Assembly: GCA_903938935.1 (NCBI GenBank)
Contig: CAJAFD010000275.1
Span: 1 to 11,903 of the forward strand
Length of the DNA stretch: 11,903 bases
Direction: 5' to 3'
Origin: an uncultured Opitutia bacterium
Lineage (GTDB): Bacteria > Verrucomicrobiota > Verrucomicrobiia > Opitutales > Opitutaceae
The stretch's first letter is position 1; the number at the start of each line of letters is the position of its first letter. Below the pieces are notes generated by a model. It was not told the origin of the DNA and searched no databases. It saw only the letters and a program-made list of their open reading frames with translations. Below are positions 1 to 7,033 of this stretch, one piece after another. The translations under genes were made by a program, and so were the position numbers.

Positions 1-82
1 GTGGCTCGGGTAGCGTGTTGAGCTCGAGCTCGGCATCGGGCGCGGCGGACGAAGTGTGGGTGGAATGGGCGGGACCTGACAT
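1..82 (-). CDS. Start of an unidentified protein, cut by the left edge
   Basis: A minus-strand frame opens at an ATG (82-80) and stays open to the window edge, giving about 27 residues beginning MSGPAHSTHTSS and then acidic and Pro/Leu-rich. Nothing in so short a stretch identifies a family. It lies 120 bases downstream of the GspB-like gene on the same strand, so it may be the third gene of that secretion/pilus accessory group; an assembly ATPase or secretin would fit, but this is only a guess from context. The same frame is open further upstream, back to the stop of the GspB-like gene, and a GTG at 118-116 is an alternative start. That longer frame would include a hydrophobic stretch (RIFFVAAGAILVAE), but it has no ATG. 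No Shine-Dalgarno sequence precedes either start. Confidence 0.4.
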   Translation of the reverse strand, partial: MSGPAHSTHTSSAAPDAELELNTLPEP

Positions 83-202
83 GGCGCGGAATCTACGGTT
101 GCGGAGGCGCTCCGCCACCAGAATCGCACCAGCTGCGACGAAGAAAATGCGTCCCGAGCTGGGCTGAGCGAAGCGGGTGAATACTATGGTCGGAGCCGCG
201 AG
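83..202. other. Intergenic gap with a small inverted repeat
   Basis: This is the spacer between the GspB-like gene and the left-edge gene, both on the minus strand. It holds a compact inverted repeat at 101-115 (GCGGAG, loop GCG, CTCCGC). A flanking GGT/ACC pair could lengthen the stem across a mismatch. There is no T-run on either side, so it is not a typical intrinsic terminator. No convincing promoter is visible. Confidence 0.3.
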
Positions 203-937
203 TTAAAATTTCCTGACGTAGCTGATGCCATCGGCAGTCGTGAACGTGAGGTTTTTGGGGGTGACTTGGGTGAGGCGAATGCCGCGCGCGACGTCGATGA
301 GGTCGTTGATTTTATAAACGCGATCGTTGAGAAAAACTTTGCTGTCGTCGCCCGATGAACGGATGCCGGCGATGCGCCAGGCGTCGATGATGGTTTGGAT
401 ATTGGGGTCGAAGCTGGCCGCGGCGGCTGGCGTTGGCAGGGAGGGGAGAATCGTGGGCGTGAAAGGGTTTGGCGTCGCGGCTGGCGATGTGCTCACGGAA
501 GGGGTGGGGGTGAAGGTGGAGCCGAGCGGCACTTTAATCGGAGTCGTCGTTGGGGCGGGCTGAATGGAAGCGAGTGATGGCGCTGGCGCCGGCGCCCCGC
601 TTGCGGCGTTCGCTGCCGCGATAGGTAGAGCGGCGGGTGTGGCGGTAGGATTCGCGTCGGGCACCGCAGGGGTCGGATGGGTGAGCGCTCGTGGCGGTGT
701 GGGTTTTGCCGTGAGGTTGCTGGGCGGCGATGGCTGGTTGATCCAGAGTACGGCGCTGACGACGCGGATGACAAAAAGCGCGACGATGCCGGCGCCAACG
801 AGGATGAGCGTCGGCGGGGAAAAGGATTGGGCGCGACGGCGAGGTGGGCCTGAATCGGTCCGGGACGCGGGGCTTTCCGTCGGCGTGGCGTGGCGCTCGC
901 GTTGAGCTTTTTTGAGGGCTTCGCTGATGAGGCTCAT
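203..937 (-). CDS. GspB-like inner-membrane secretion/pilus accessory protein
   Basis: The protein has 244 residues and single-pass bitopic architecture. The N-terminus MSLISEALKKAQRER (1-15) matches the short cytoplasmic start typical of GspB/ExeB and MshN proteins (SxxxxALKKAxRER). A membrane segment follows at about 43-65, then a long Pro/Ala/Thr-rich linker (about 66-176). The compact C-terminal domain (177-244) includes VFLNDRVYKINDLID and ends in SYVRKF, the pattern of the GspB C-terminal domain. In known systems GspB/ExeB works with the ATPase ExeA to place the type II secretin in the cell wall, and MshN has a related role in MSHA pili. The ATPase gene lies 13 bases upstream on the same strand, supporting the pairing. 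The start is an ATG with no Shine-Dalgarno; ACCC lies directly before it. Whether the partner machine is a T2SS or a pilus cannot be told here. Confidence 0.75.
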   Translation of the reverse strand: MSLISEALKKAQRERHATPTESPASRTDSGPPRRRAQSFSPPTLILVGAGIVALFVIRVVSAVLWINQPSPPSNLTAKPTPPRALTHPTPAVPDANPTATPAALPIAAANAASGAPAPAPSLASIQPAPTTTPIKVPLGSTFTPTPSVSTSPAATPNPFTPTILPSLPTPAAAASFDPNIQTIIDAWRIAGIRSSGDDSKVFLNDRVYKINDLIDVARGIRLTQVTPKNLTFTTADGISYVRKF

Positions 938-950
938 GGGTGAATTAGGC

Positions 951-1766
951 TCAGTTGGTCAAGTTGGCCAGATCGCGAATGGCGCGACGAACATGCCAAA
1001 AATTGATTTCATCCGACTCCTCGATGTAGGCGGCGAGCATGGATTTGTCGCAGAGGTTATTTACGACCCGGGGAATGCCTTGGCTGTAGCGGTGGATCGC
1101 GCGATAGGCCCAGGCGGTAAACGTGGGGCGGCCGTTGCTGCCGGCTTGTTTGAGTCGGTGCTGGATGTAGTGCCGCGTATCGGAGAGCGAGAGGGCGGCT
1201 AGTTCGTAGTGAACCAGGATACGTTGGCGGAGTTGACGGAGTTCGTCGCGGGCGAGGATCGTTTTCAGCTCGGGCTGACCGATCAGCACGATTTGAAGTA
1301 ATTTTTGCCGGTCGGTCTCGAGGTTGGAGAGGAGGCGAATCTGCTCGAGCACTTCGATGGATAAATTTTGCGCTTCGTCGATGATGAGCACGATGTCGCG
1401 GCCGCGCGCGATGCGCTCCAGTAGGACGCGATTCATCTGGGCAACGAGATCGGACGGGCTGCGGGCGAGCTTGGTTTCGCCCAGTTCCGTAAGGATGGCT
1501 TTCAGCATCTGCGTCTCGGTGACGCGGGGGTTGAGAATCAGCGCCGTGTCGTAGTGCGCGGGGTCGAGTTCGTTCAGAAATCGCCGGCAGAGGGTCGTCT
1601 TGCCGCAACCAACTTCACCGATGAGAGCGATGAATCCTTTTTTTTCTTGGACGCCAAAAATCAGGTGTTCAAGGGCTTCTTGGTGCGTGGGGCTCAGGTA
1701 AAGAAAGCGAGGATCGGGCGTGATGTTGAACGGCATCTCGTTGAACCCGTAAAATCGCTGATACAT
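951..1766 (-). CDS. ExeA/GspA/MshM-type AAA ATPase
   Basis: A 271-residue ATPase if started at the ATG at 1766. The frame also allows a TTG at 1775, but MYQRFYGF is the usual family start (residue numbers here count from the ATG). Visible motifs are FNITPDPRFLYLS (14-26), Walker A GEVGCGKTT (50-58), Walker B DIVLIIDEAQN (124-134), a sensor-1 region IVLIGQPEL (159-167), arginines in LRQLRQRI, and a sensor-2-like GIPRVVNNLC near the C-terminus. This is the AAA_22 fold of ExeA/GspA and MshM. It ends after the ATPase domain: the membrane segment and peptidoglycan-binding domain of full ExeA (roughly twice this length) are absent, so it resembles MshM or short GspA forms. It probably acts in the cytoplasm at the membrane with the GspB-like protein encoded next, driving assembly of a secretin or pilus machine. 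It is transcribed divergently from the ftsB group. Confidence 0.85.
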   Translation of the reverse strand: MYQRFYGFNEMPFNITPDPRFLYLSPTHQEALEHLIFGVQEKKGFIALIGEVGCGKTTLCRRFLNELDPAHYDTALILNPRVTETQMLKAILTELGETKLARSPSDLVAQMNRVLLERIARGRDIVLIIDEAQNLSIEVLEQIRLLSNLETDRQKLLQIVLIGQPELKTILARDELRQLRQRILVHYELAALSLSDTRHYIQHRLKQAGSNGRPTFTAWAYRAIHRYSQGIPRVVNNLCDKSMLAAYIEESDEINFWHVRRAIRDLANLTN

Positions 1767-1893
1767 ACACGGCAACCGTCAGCCGATTCGGTTGAAAACG
1801 CACGTTAATTTCGCGTATGTGAAGGAGCGGTTTTCGGGGAAATCTCCTTTACTCAGTTGCGGGGCGGCGGGTTTGATCGGGTACGTTTCTCTT
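1767..1893. promoter_or_regulatory. Divergent control region between the secretion and ftsB groups
   Basis: These 127 bases separate oppositely transcribed genes and must hold promoters for both directions. On the plus strand a possible sigma-70-like pair is TTGAAA (1792-1797), an 18-base spacer and TATGTG (1816-1821). The -35 is good and the -10 is poor. A start near 1828 would leave a leader of about 65 bases before the GTG at 1894. Just downstream is an imperfect hairpin, AAGGAG (1822-1827) with CTCCTT (1844-1849) and an inner TTTC/GAAA, which could be an operator or a leader structure. No clear minus-strand promoter was found. Confidence 0.35.
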
Positions 1894-2175
1894 GTGAACC
1901 TGCGTCGCTTTATTTTCGCCCTTTATCTTGCGTTGATCGTGGGCATCGCTCTCGCGGGTGGACTTTATTTTATGGAAGCGCGGGAGGAGTATAACCGCCT
2001 CAAAACGATCCAAGCCGAAAGCCGGCGTCGCGTCGCCGAGGCCGAGCTGCGCTTGAAATACCAAGAGCAGGTCTTGGAGCGTCTGCGCACGGATCCCGCG
2101 TACGTCGAAAAAGTCATCCGTCGTAAACTGGGCTACGCTCGGCCCGAGGAATATGTTTTCCGCTTCGAAAATTAA
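1894..2175 (+). CDS. ftsB: FtsB/DivIC-family septum formation initiator
   Basis: A small bitopic division protein of 93 residues from the GTG at 1894. A short basic N-terminus (MNLRRF) leads into a membrane segment (about 6-26). A heptad-rich coiled coil follows (about 28-68), then the family's C-terminal signature DPAYVEKVIRRKLGYARPEEYVFRF-like block. In this family that block reads DPxYxExxxRxxLGxxxPxExVxxF. FtsB/DivIC pairs with FtsL and FtsQ/DivIB in the periplasm to activate septal wall synthesis. The frame is open upstream to a TTG at 1792, adding 34 residues, but these look unlike the family and overlap the presumed promoter, so the GTG is preferred; a TTG at 1873 is also possible. It is the first gene of a likely operon: the next gene starts 20 bases after its stop. 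Confidence 0.8.
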   Translation: MNLRRFIFALYLALIVGIALAGGLYFMEAREEYNRLKTIQAESRRRVAEAELRLKYQEQVLERLRTDPAYVEKVIRRKLGYARPEEYVFRFEN

Positions 2176-2195
2176 CGCGCCACACTTTTTGTTCC

Positions 2196-3629
2196 ATGTC
2201 ATCCGCTCATCCGCTTATCGCCGAATTTCAACGTGCTGGACAGGCGCAGGTTTTTGCGTTTTTCGACGAACTCGCGCCTGACGCGCAGCAACACTTGTTG
2301 GCCGAGGCGGCCGAAATCGATCTCGCTGAAATGGATCGGCTGAATCGTACGCTGATCGCCCAGACTGGGGCAGCGGCGGGCGTTAATCTGAGTGGCTTGG
2401 CGCCTGCGCCGTACGAGCCACTCGTCGCGCACGGCGGTGATGCCGTGGCTTGGGAGCGAGCCAAACGTGCGGGCGAAGAGGCCTTGCGCGCCGGTCGAGT
2501 GGCGGCCTTCACGGTCGCGGGCGGTCAAGGGACGCGTCTCGGCTACGACGGGCCGAAGGGCACGTTTCCCGTCACGCCGGTTCTCGGGAAAACGTTATTC
2601 CAAGTGTTTGCCGAAAAACTGCTCGCGGCGGGCCGGCGCTATGGTCGGCCGTTGCACTGGTTCATCATGACCAGCCACCAGAATCACGCGGCGACCGAGG
2701 CTTTTTTCGCGGAGCATAATTTTTTTGGCTGCGACGCGGCCCGCGTCCATTTTTTCCGCCAAGGTCGGATGCCGGCCGTGGATTTTTCGGGTAAAATTCT
2801 GCTCGAAGCCAAAGGCTCAATTGCGCTCTCGCCCGATGGTCACGGCGGTTCGTTGCGTGCTTTAGACCGGAGTGGCGCGCTCGATCTGATGGAGCGCGAG
2901 GGCATTGATACGCTGAGTTATTTTCAGGTCGATAATCCGCTCGTGCGTGCGATCGATCCGTCGTTCATCGGCTGGCATCTCCTGCGCCGTTCCGAGATGT
3001 CGAGCAAGATGGTGCCGAAGGCTTACGCGGAGGAAAAACTCGGTCATTTCTGCGCGCAAAACGGCCGTTTAGTCGTCGTGGAGTACTCCGATCTGCCGAT
3101 GGCGATGCAGCGCGAGACCGACGCTGCGGGCCAGTTGCGGTATCGCGCCGGCAGCATCGCGCTGCACCTGCTCGATCGGGAATTTATCCGACGCATGGCG
3201 CGCTCGGATGGGTCGGCCGTCGCGTTGCCGTTTCACCGCGCCGACAAAAAAATCCCTGCCATCGACGCGGCCGGTCAGCCCGTTAAACCGGCCCAGGCTA
3301 ATGGCGTGAAATTTGAGCTCTTCGTTTTCGACGCACTGCCCTTTGCTCAGAATCCGCTCGTGATCGAGACGAGCCGATCCGACGATTTCTCGCCCGTCAA
3401 AAATGCCGAGGGCGTCGATTCGCCGCAAACGTGTCGGGACGATCAGCGCCGCCAATTTGCCCGTTGGCTCAACGCCCAAGGTGCCGCGCTCGCGACCGAT
3501 GCGACCGGCTTGCCCGCGATCAATCTCGAGGTGGCGCCCAGCTTCGGTTACGACGAAGACTCGTTTGCGGAGTCGTGGGCCCGCCTCAGCGTTCGACCCG
3601 CGCTAGTAGACGGACTCGTTCTGACCTGA
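2196..3629 (+). CDS. UAP1-type UDP-N-acetylhexosamine pyrophosphorylase (UDPGP family)
   Basis: A 477-residue nucleotidyltransferase of the UDPGP family that joins UTP and a sugar-1-phosphate to make UDP-sugar. The details match the eukaryotic UAP1 branch. They are the nucleotide loop AGGQGTRLG (108-116) followed by PKG (120-122), SPDGHGGSLRAL (212-223) where UAP has a PxGxGGxxxAL motif, QVDNPLV followed by a DPSFIG motif, VVEYSD, DKKIPAID (350-357), NGVKFELFVFD, and DDFSPVKNAEG (396-406) with the conserved lysine. UGP2-type glucose enzymes instead carry GGLGT in the loop, so a GlcNAc-1-P or GalNAc-1-P substrate is favoured; glucose-1-P remains possible. Most bacteria make UDP-GlcNAc with GlmU, so this enzyme could be an extra or replacement route to wall precursors. 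It lies between ftsB and the phosphohexomutase. The start is ATG with no Shine-Dalgarno. Confidence 0.82.
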   Translation: MSSAHPLIAEFQRAGQAQVFAFFDELAPDAQQHLLAEAAEIDLAEMDRLNRTLIAQTGAAAGVNLSGLAPAPYEPLVAHGGDAVAWERAKRAGEEALRAGRVAAFTVAGGQGTRLGYDGPKGTFPVTPVLGKTLFQVFAEKLLAAGRRYGRPLHWFIMTSHQNHAATEAFFAEHNFFGCDAARVHFFRQGRMPAVDFSGKILLEAKGSIALSPDGHGGSLRALDRSGALDLMEREGIDTLSYFQVDNPLVRAIDPSFIGWHLLRRSEMSSKMVPKAYAEEKLGHFCAQNGRLVVVEYSDLPMAMQRETDAAGQLRYRAGSIALHLLDREFIRRMARSDGSAVALPFHRADKKIPAIDAAGQPVKPAQANGVKFELFVFDALPFAQNPLVIETSRSDDFSPVKNAEGVDSPQTCRDDQRRQFARWLNAQGAALATDATGLPAINLEVAPSFGYDEDSFAESWARLSVRPALVDGLVLT

Positions 3630-3646
3630 AATTTTTCACTTACGAC

Positions 3647-5596
3647 ATGACCACTCTTGCTAAAATCCAATCGGCCGCTGCGGCTGGTCAACTCATGCCG
3701 AGCACGGCGGAAAATATCACCGCGTTTCTCGCGGCTGGACTTCCGGCTTGGGCCAAAGAAAGCATTGATGAACTCATCGCCCAGGCCGCGTGGGGCGAAT
3801 TGAATGACCGATTTTATCGTTATCTTGAATTCGGCACAGGCGGCATGCGGGGCCGCACGATCGGCGTGGTGACCGCCGCCGCCGAGACGGGCACGCGCAC
3901 CGCGGCCGGATCGCCGGAGCACGCCGCCATCGGGAGTAATTTGCTCAACGATTTTACGTTGGCGCGCGCCGTGATCGGACTTTTTCGCTACACCAAGAAA
4001 CACCTCGTCTCGCAAAACATCACTGCGAAACCACGACTCGTGATCGCTTATGATGTGCGGCATTTTTCGCGGCATTTTTGTGAGCTCGCGGCTTCGACTT
4101 GGACGAAGCTCGGGGGTGAAGCCTTTATCTTCGACGGGCCGCGGCCCACGCCGCAGTTGAGCTACAGTGTGCGCTGGCTCAAGGCCCACGCGGGGGTCGT
4201 GATCACGGCCAGCCATAATCCGCCTCACGATAACGGCTTCAAAGCGTATTTCGACGATGGTGCTCAGGTCGTCCCGCCGCACGACAAGGGCATCGTCGCA
4301 GAAGTGAACGCGGTGCCTCTCACCGAGCTCGGCGCTTTTTTGGCTACGGATTTGGCCGGCGTGACCACGCTCGGTCGCGATGCGGACGATGCGTACCTCG
4401 AGGTGGCCGCTCAAGCCGTGATCGATCCGCGCGTCTTGCAGCAGACGAAATTAAAAATCGCGTTTACCAATATCCACGCGACCGGCTCGGTGCATTCCAT
4501 TCCGCTGCTCATCCACGCGGGCTGCGAAGTGAAACCGGTGTTGGCCCAATTAAATTTCGACGCCAATTTCCCGACGGTAAAATCACCCAACCCGGAAAAT
4601 GCCGAGGCGCTCGCCCTCGCGGTCGCACTCGCCGAGCGCGAGAATTGTGATGTCGTCCTCGCCACCGATCCGGATGCCGATCGGATGGGCGTCGCGGTGC
4701 GCAATCGCGCCGGTAAAATGGAACTTCTCACGGGGAATCAAATCGGCGCGTTGCTCGCCGATTATCGTCTTACAAAATATAAAGAGCGCGGGTGGATTCC
4801 GGCTGCAGGCTCGGATCGTGCCTGCATCATCAAAACGTTTGTGACGACGCAGCTCCAAGATGCGATTGGTCGGGCGCACGGCGTGAAAGTTATTAACACG
4901 CTCACCGGCTTTAAGTGGATCGCCGCCAAGATGCGCGGCTACGAAAACCAACTGCGGGCGACGCAGCCGGCGGGCTTCGATTACGAGGCGCTGCCCTTGG
5001 CGCAGCGTGCGAAGTTGCTGCTGCAACACAGCACGTTTTACGCGTTCGGCACGGAGGAGAGTTACGGTTATCTGCCTAACGATTTCCTGCGCGATAAAGA
5101 CGGCAATGCGGCGTGTCTCATGTTTGCCGAGGTCTGCGCTTGGGTTAAGAGTCGCGGACTCACCGTGCCGGAATATCTCGACGAGATCTTCCTGCGTTGC
5201 GGTTTCTATTTGGAAGGCGTGATCAACCTCTACTACGAAGGCGCGAGCGGTAACGCGAAGATCAAGCGCATCCTCGACACCTATCGGGCCCAGCCGCCCT
5301 CGAAATTCGGCGAGGTCGCGGTGGCGAAATTTCAAGATTTTGGCCGCGAAGATATCCGTGACGCCGATGGCGAATTGATCCCCAAGCAAGATCTCTACCT
5401 AGTCACGCTCGCCAATGGCTACAGCTTCGCCGCGCGCGGTAGTGGCACGGAGCCCAAGATGAAGTTTTATCTCTTCGCCAACGAGAAAGTCGGCCACGCC
5501 GCGGAGTTGCCCGTGGTGAAGGCCAAGGTGCGCACCACGCTTGAGGCGTTGATCAAGCTCATCGAGGCTGACGCCAAGGCTCGCGCCGAGAGTTGA
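3647..5596 (+). CDS. pgm: Phosphohexomutase, PGM2-like (phosphoglucomutase/phosphomannomutase)
   Basis: A 649-residue alpha-D-phosphohexomutase that interconverts sugar-6-phosphate and sugar-1-phosphate in the cytoplasm. All four active-site loops are present: the phosphoserine loop TASHNPP (Ser189), the metal loop DPDADR (341-346), the sugar loop GTEESYGY (468-475) and the phosphate-binding loop RGSGTEPK (597-604). FGTGGMRG (62-69) and LTGFKW (419-424) are PGM2-type signatures. The product would feed the pyrophosphorylase encoded 17 bases upstream, so the pair makes a short route to a UDP-sugar. It is longer than usual PGM2 proteins, with apparent inserts after FGTGGMRG and between GFKW and the sugar loop. 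The frame is open upstream to 3431 inside the previous gene. The ATG at 3647, just past that gene's stop, is the sensible start. Glucose is the likely substrate, but N-acetylglucosamine phosphate is not excluded. Confidence 0.88.
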   Translation: MTTLAKIQSAAAAGQLMPSTAENITAFLAAGLPAWAKESIDELIAQAAWGELNDRFYRYLEFGTGGMRGRTIGVVTAAAETGTRTAAGSPEHAAIGSNLLNDFTLARAVIGLFRYTKKHLVSQNITAKPRLVIAYDVRHFSRHFCELAASTWTKLGGEAFIFDGPRPTPQLSYSVRWLKAHAGVVITASHNPPHDNGFKAYFDDGAQVVPPHDKGIVAEVNAVPLTELGAFLATDLAGVTTLGRDADDAYLEVAAQAVIDPRVLQQTKLKIAFTNIHATGSVHSIPLLIHAGCEVKPVLAQLNFDANFPTVKSPNPENAEALALAVALAERENCDVVLATDPDADRMGVAVRNRAGKMELLTGNQIGALLADYRLTKYKERGWIPAAGSDRACIIKTFVTTQLQDAIGRAHGVKVINTLTGFKWIAAKMRGYENQLRATQPAGFDYEALPLAQRAKLLLQHSTFYAFGTEESYGYLPNDFLRDKDGNAACLMFAEVCAWVKSRGLTVPEYLDEIFLRCGFYLEGVINLYYEGASGNAKIKRILDTYRAQPPSKFGEVAVAKFQDFGREDIRDADGELIPKQDLYLVTLANGYSFAARGSGTEPKMKFYLFANEKVGHAAELPVVKAKVRTTLEALIKLIEADAKARAES

Positions 5597-5616
5597 GTTG
5601 GATCGCGAGCGATCGG

Positions 5617-5652
5617 AAAAAAAAAGCGCCGACCCGTTTAAAGGTCGGCGCT
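5617..5652 (-). terminator. Intrinsic terminator of the pyruvate dehydrogenase operon
   Basis: A perfect 10-bp stem, AGCGCCGACC (5625-5634) with GGTCGGCGCT (5643-5652), closes an 8-base loop. Read on the minus strand it is followed at once by nine T residues (5625-5617, the first belonging to the stem end). It lies 27 bases beyond the E2 stop codon. On the plus strand the hairpin lacks a trailing T-run, so it would stop pgm transcripts less well, although it may protect their 3' ends. This is the point where the two convergent transcription units meet. Confidence 0.93.
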
Positions 5653-5679
5653 GAAATCGGGTGCGACGTTCGCTAGGCT

Positions 5680-6981
5680 TTAGAGGAGCAGCAGCGAGGG
5701 GCTCTCGAGGTGCGCTTTGACGGCGTTGAGGAATTTCGCGCCGAGCAGGCCGTCGACGACGCGATGGTCGCAGGAGAGCGTGAGCGTCATGCGTTGGCCG
5801 ATGACGATTTCGTCGTCTTTGACCACGGGCTTTTTGACGGTGGTGCCGACGGCGAGGATGGCGGCGTTAGGCGGGTTGATGATCGCGCAGAAGCGATCGA
5901 CGCCGGCCATGCCGAGGTTGGAGACGCAGAAGGTGCCACCGGTAAATTCAGCCGGCTGGAGTTTCTTGTCTTTGGCGCGACCACCGAGGGATTTGGCTTC
6001 GGCGCTGATTTGGAAGAGCGTCTTGCCGTCGGTGTCGCGGATGACGGGGGTGATGAGGCCGTCTTCAATCGCGACCGCGAAGGAAACGTGAATCGCGCTG
6101 TGGGATTGGATGCCGGTGCCGGTCCACGACGTGTTGACGCCGGGGATGGCGCGCAGGGCGGCGGCGGCGGCTTTGAGGACGAAATCGTTGACGGAGAGTT
6201 TGACGCCGTCTTTGGCGAGGCCGGCGTTGAGCTGTTCGCGGAGGGCGAGGAGCGGCGCGGCGTCGACTTCGATATCGAGGTAGAAATGCGGGATGGTGGT
6301 CTTGGCCTCGAGGAGGCGGCGCGCGATGGTGGCGCGCATGTTGGACGCGGGAGCGAACGACTCGGCTTGCACGGGGCTCTTGTCGAGGACCGAGCGGTAG
6401 CCCCAAGCGGGAGCGGCTTCGGCGCGCGCGGGTTTGGCGGCGGCGGGTGGTGGGTTTTTCTCGGCGGCGAGGATGTCGGCGCGGACGATACGGCCACCGG
6501 GGCCGGTGCCCTTGACGCGGGTGAAGTCGATGCGTTTTTCCTCGGCGAGCTTACGAGCGAGCGGGGAAATTTTCACGCGGCCGGCAGGAGCGGCAGGCGC
6601 AGCAGCGGGCGCGGCGGGCTTGGGCGCGGGAGCTGGAGCCGCCACGGCGACGGGCGCTGGAGCCGGGGCGGCAACAACGGGCGCGGCGGGGGCGGGGGCA
6701 GCGGCAGGCGCAGCTTTGGGCGCTGGGGCTTCGACTTTCTCGCCGGGTTTGCCGATGGCGCAGAGGGCGGCACCGATCGGGAGTTGGGAGCCGGCGGGAC
6801 TGAAAATTTTGAGGAGCGTGCCGTCGAAGTAACTTTCCAGCTCCATGGTGGCTTTGTCGGTCTCGACTTCGGCGAGCATGTCGCCGGTCTTGATGACGTC
6901 GCCTTCTTTTTTGAGCCATTTGACCAGCGTACCCACCGTCATGGTGTCGCTGAGTTTGGGCATTAGAGTGATATTAGCCAT
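5680..6981 (-). CDS. pdhC: Pyruvate dehydrogenase E2, dihydrolipoyllysine acetyltransferase
   Basis: A 433-residue E2 that moves the acetyl group from E1 to CoA and forms the core of the complex. It has one lipoyl domain (1-78) with the lipoylated lysine in ETDKATME (Lys43). A flexible Ala/Pro linker follows (about 84-134), then a peripheral subunit-binding domain (137-173, with ISPLARKLA and GTGPGGRIV). The acetyltransferase domain runs from about 205 to the end, with the catalytic motif DHRVVDG (His406, Asp410). The MPKLSDTM start and the linker type match acetyltransferases of E1 alpha/beta complexes better than the multi-lipoyl E2 of gammaproteobacteria. It is the last gene of the group: its ATG follows the E1 beta stop by 52 bases and a terminator lies just past its own stop. 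There is no Shine-Dalgarno; an ACTTTTTACCC leader precedes the ATG. Confidence 0.95.
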   Translation of the reverse strand: MANITLMPKLSDTMTVGTLVKWLKKEGDVIKTGDMLAEVETDKATMELESYFDGTLLKIFSPAGSQLPIGAALCAIGKPGEKVEAPAPKAAPAAAPAPAAPVVAAPAPAPVAVAAPAPAPKPAAPAAAPAAPAGRVKISPLARKLAEEKRIDFTRVKGTGPGGRIVRADILAAEKNPPPAAAKPARAEAAPAWGYRSVLDKSPVQAESFAPASNMRATIARRLLEAKTTIPHFYLDIEVDAAPLLALREQLNAGLAKDGVKLSVNDFVLKAAAAALRAIPGVNTSWTGTGIQSHSAIHVSFAVAIEDGLITPVIRDTDGKTLFQISAEAKSLGGRAKDKKLQPAEFTGGTFCVSNLGMAGVDRFCAIINPPNAAILAVGTTVKKPVVKDDEIVIGQRMTLTLSCDHRVVDGLLGAKFLNAVKAHLESPSLLLL

Positions 6982-7033
6982 ACGGGTAAAAAGTTAGCTG
7001 AAATGAAGCGGGAAGGAGGCGGCGACGACGGAC

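Noticed and set aside
1792..1893. A TTG-started extension of ftsB by 34 residues
   Set aside because: The added residues do not look like the family and overlap the probable promoter; the GTG at 1894 gives a normal-length protein.
3431..3646. A 72-codon upstream extension of pgm
   Set aside because: It lies inside the pyrophosphorylase gene in another frame, is Arg-rich, and a good ATG follows that gene's stop at 3647.
3548..4414. A 288-codon minus-strand frame opposite pgm
   Set aside because: No recognisable domain; it crosses the pyrophosphorylase-pgm junction on the opposite strand.
5601..5614. Palindrome GATCGCGAGCGATC after pgm, considered as a plus-strand terminator
   Set aside because: Short stem with no T-run after it; the A-run that follows belongs to the minus-strand terminator.
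6567..6732. Repetitive GC-rich stretch considered as a DNA repeat
   Set aside because: It encodes the Ala/Pro linker of E2, a normal feature of these enzymes.
5710..6966. A 418-codon open frame on the plus strand opposite the E2 gene
   Set aside because: Gly/Asp/Arg-rich shadow produced by the high-GC codon pattern of E2, which has unmistakable lipoyl and catalytic motifs.
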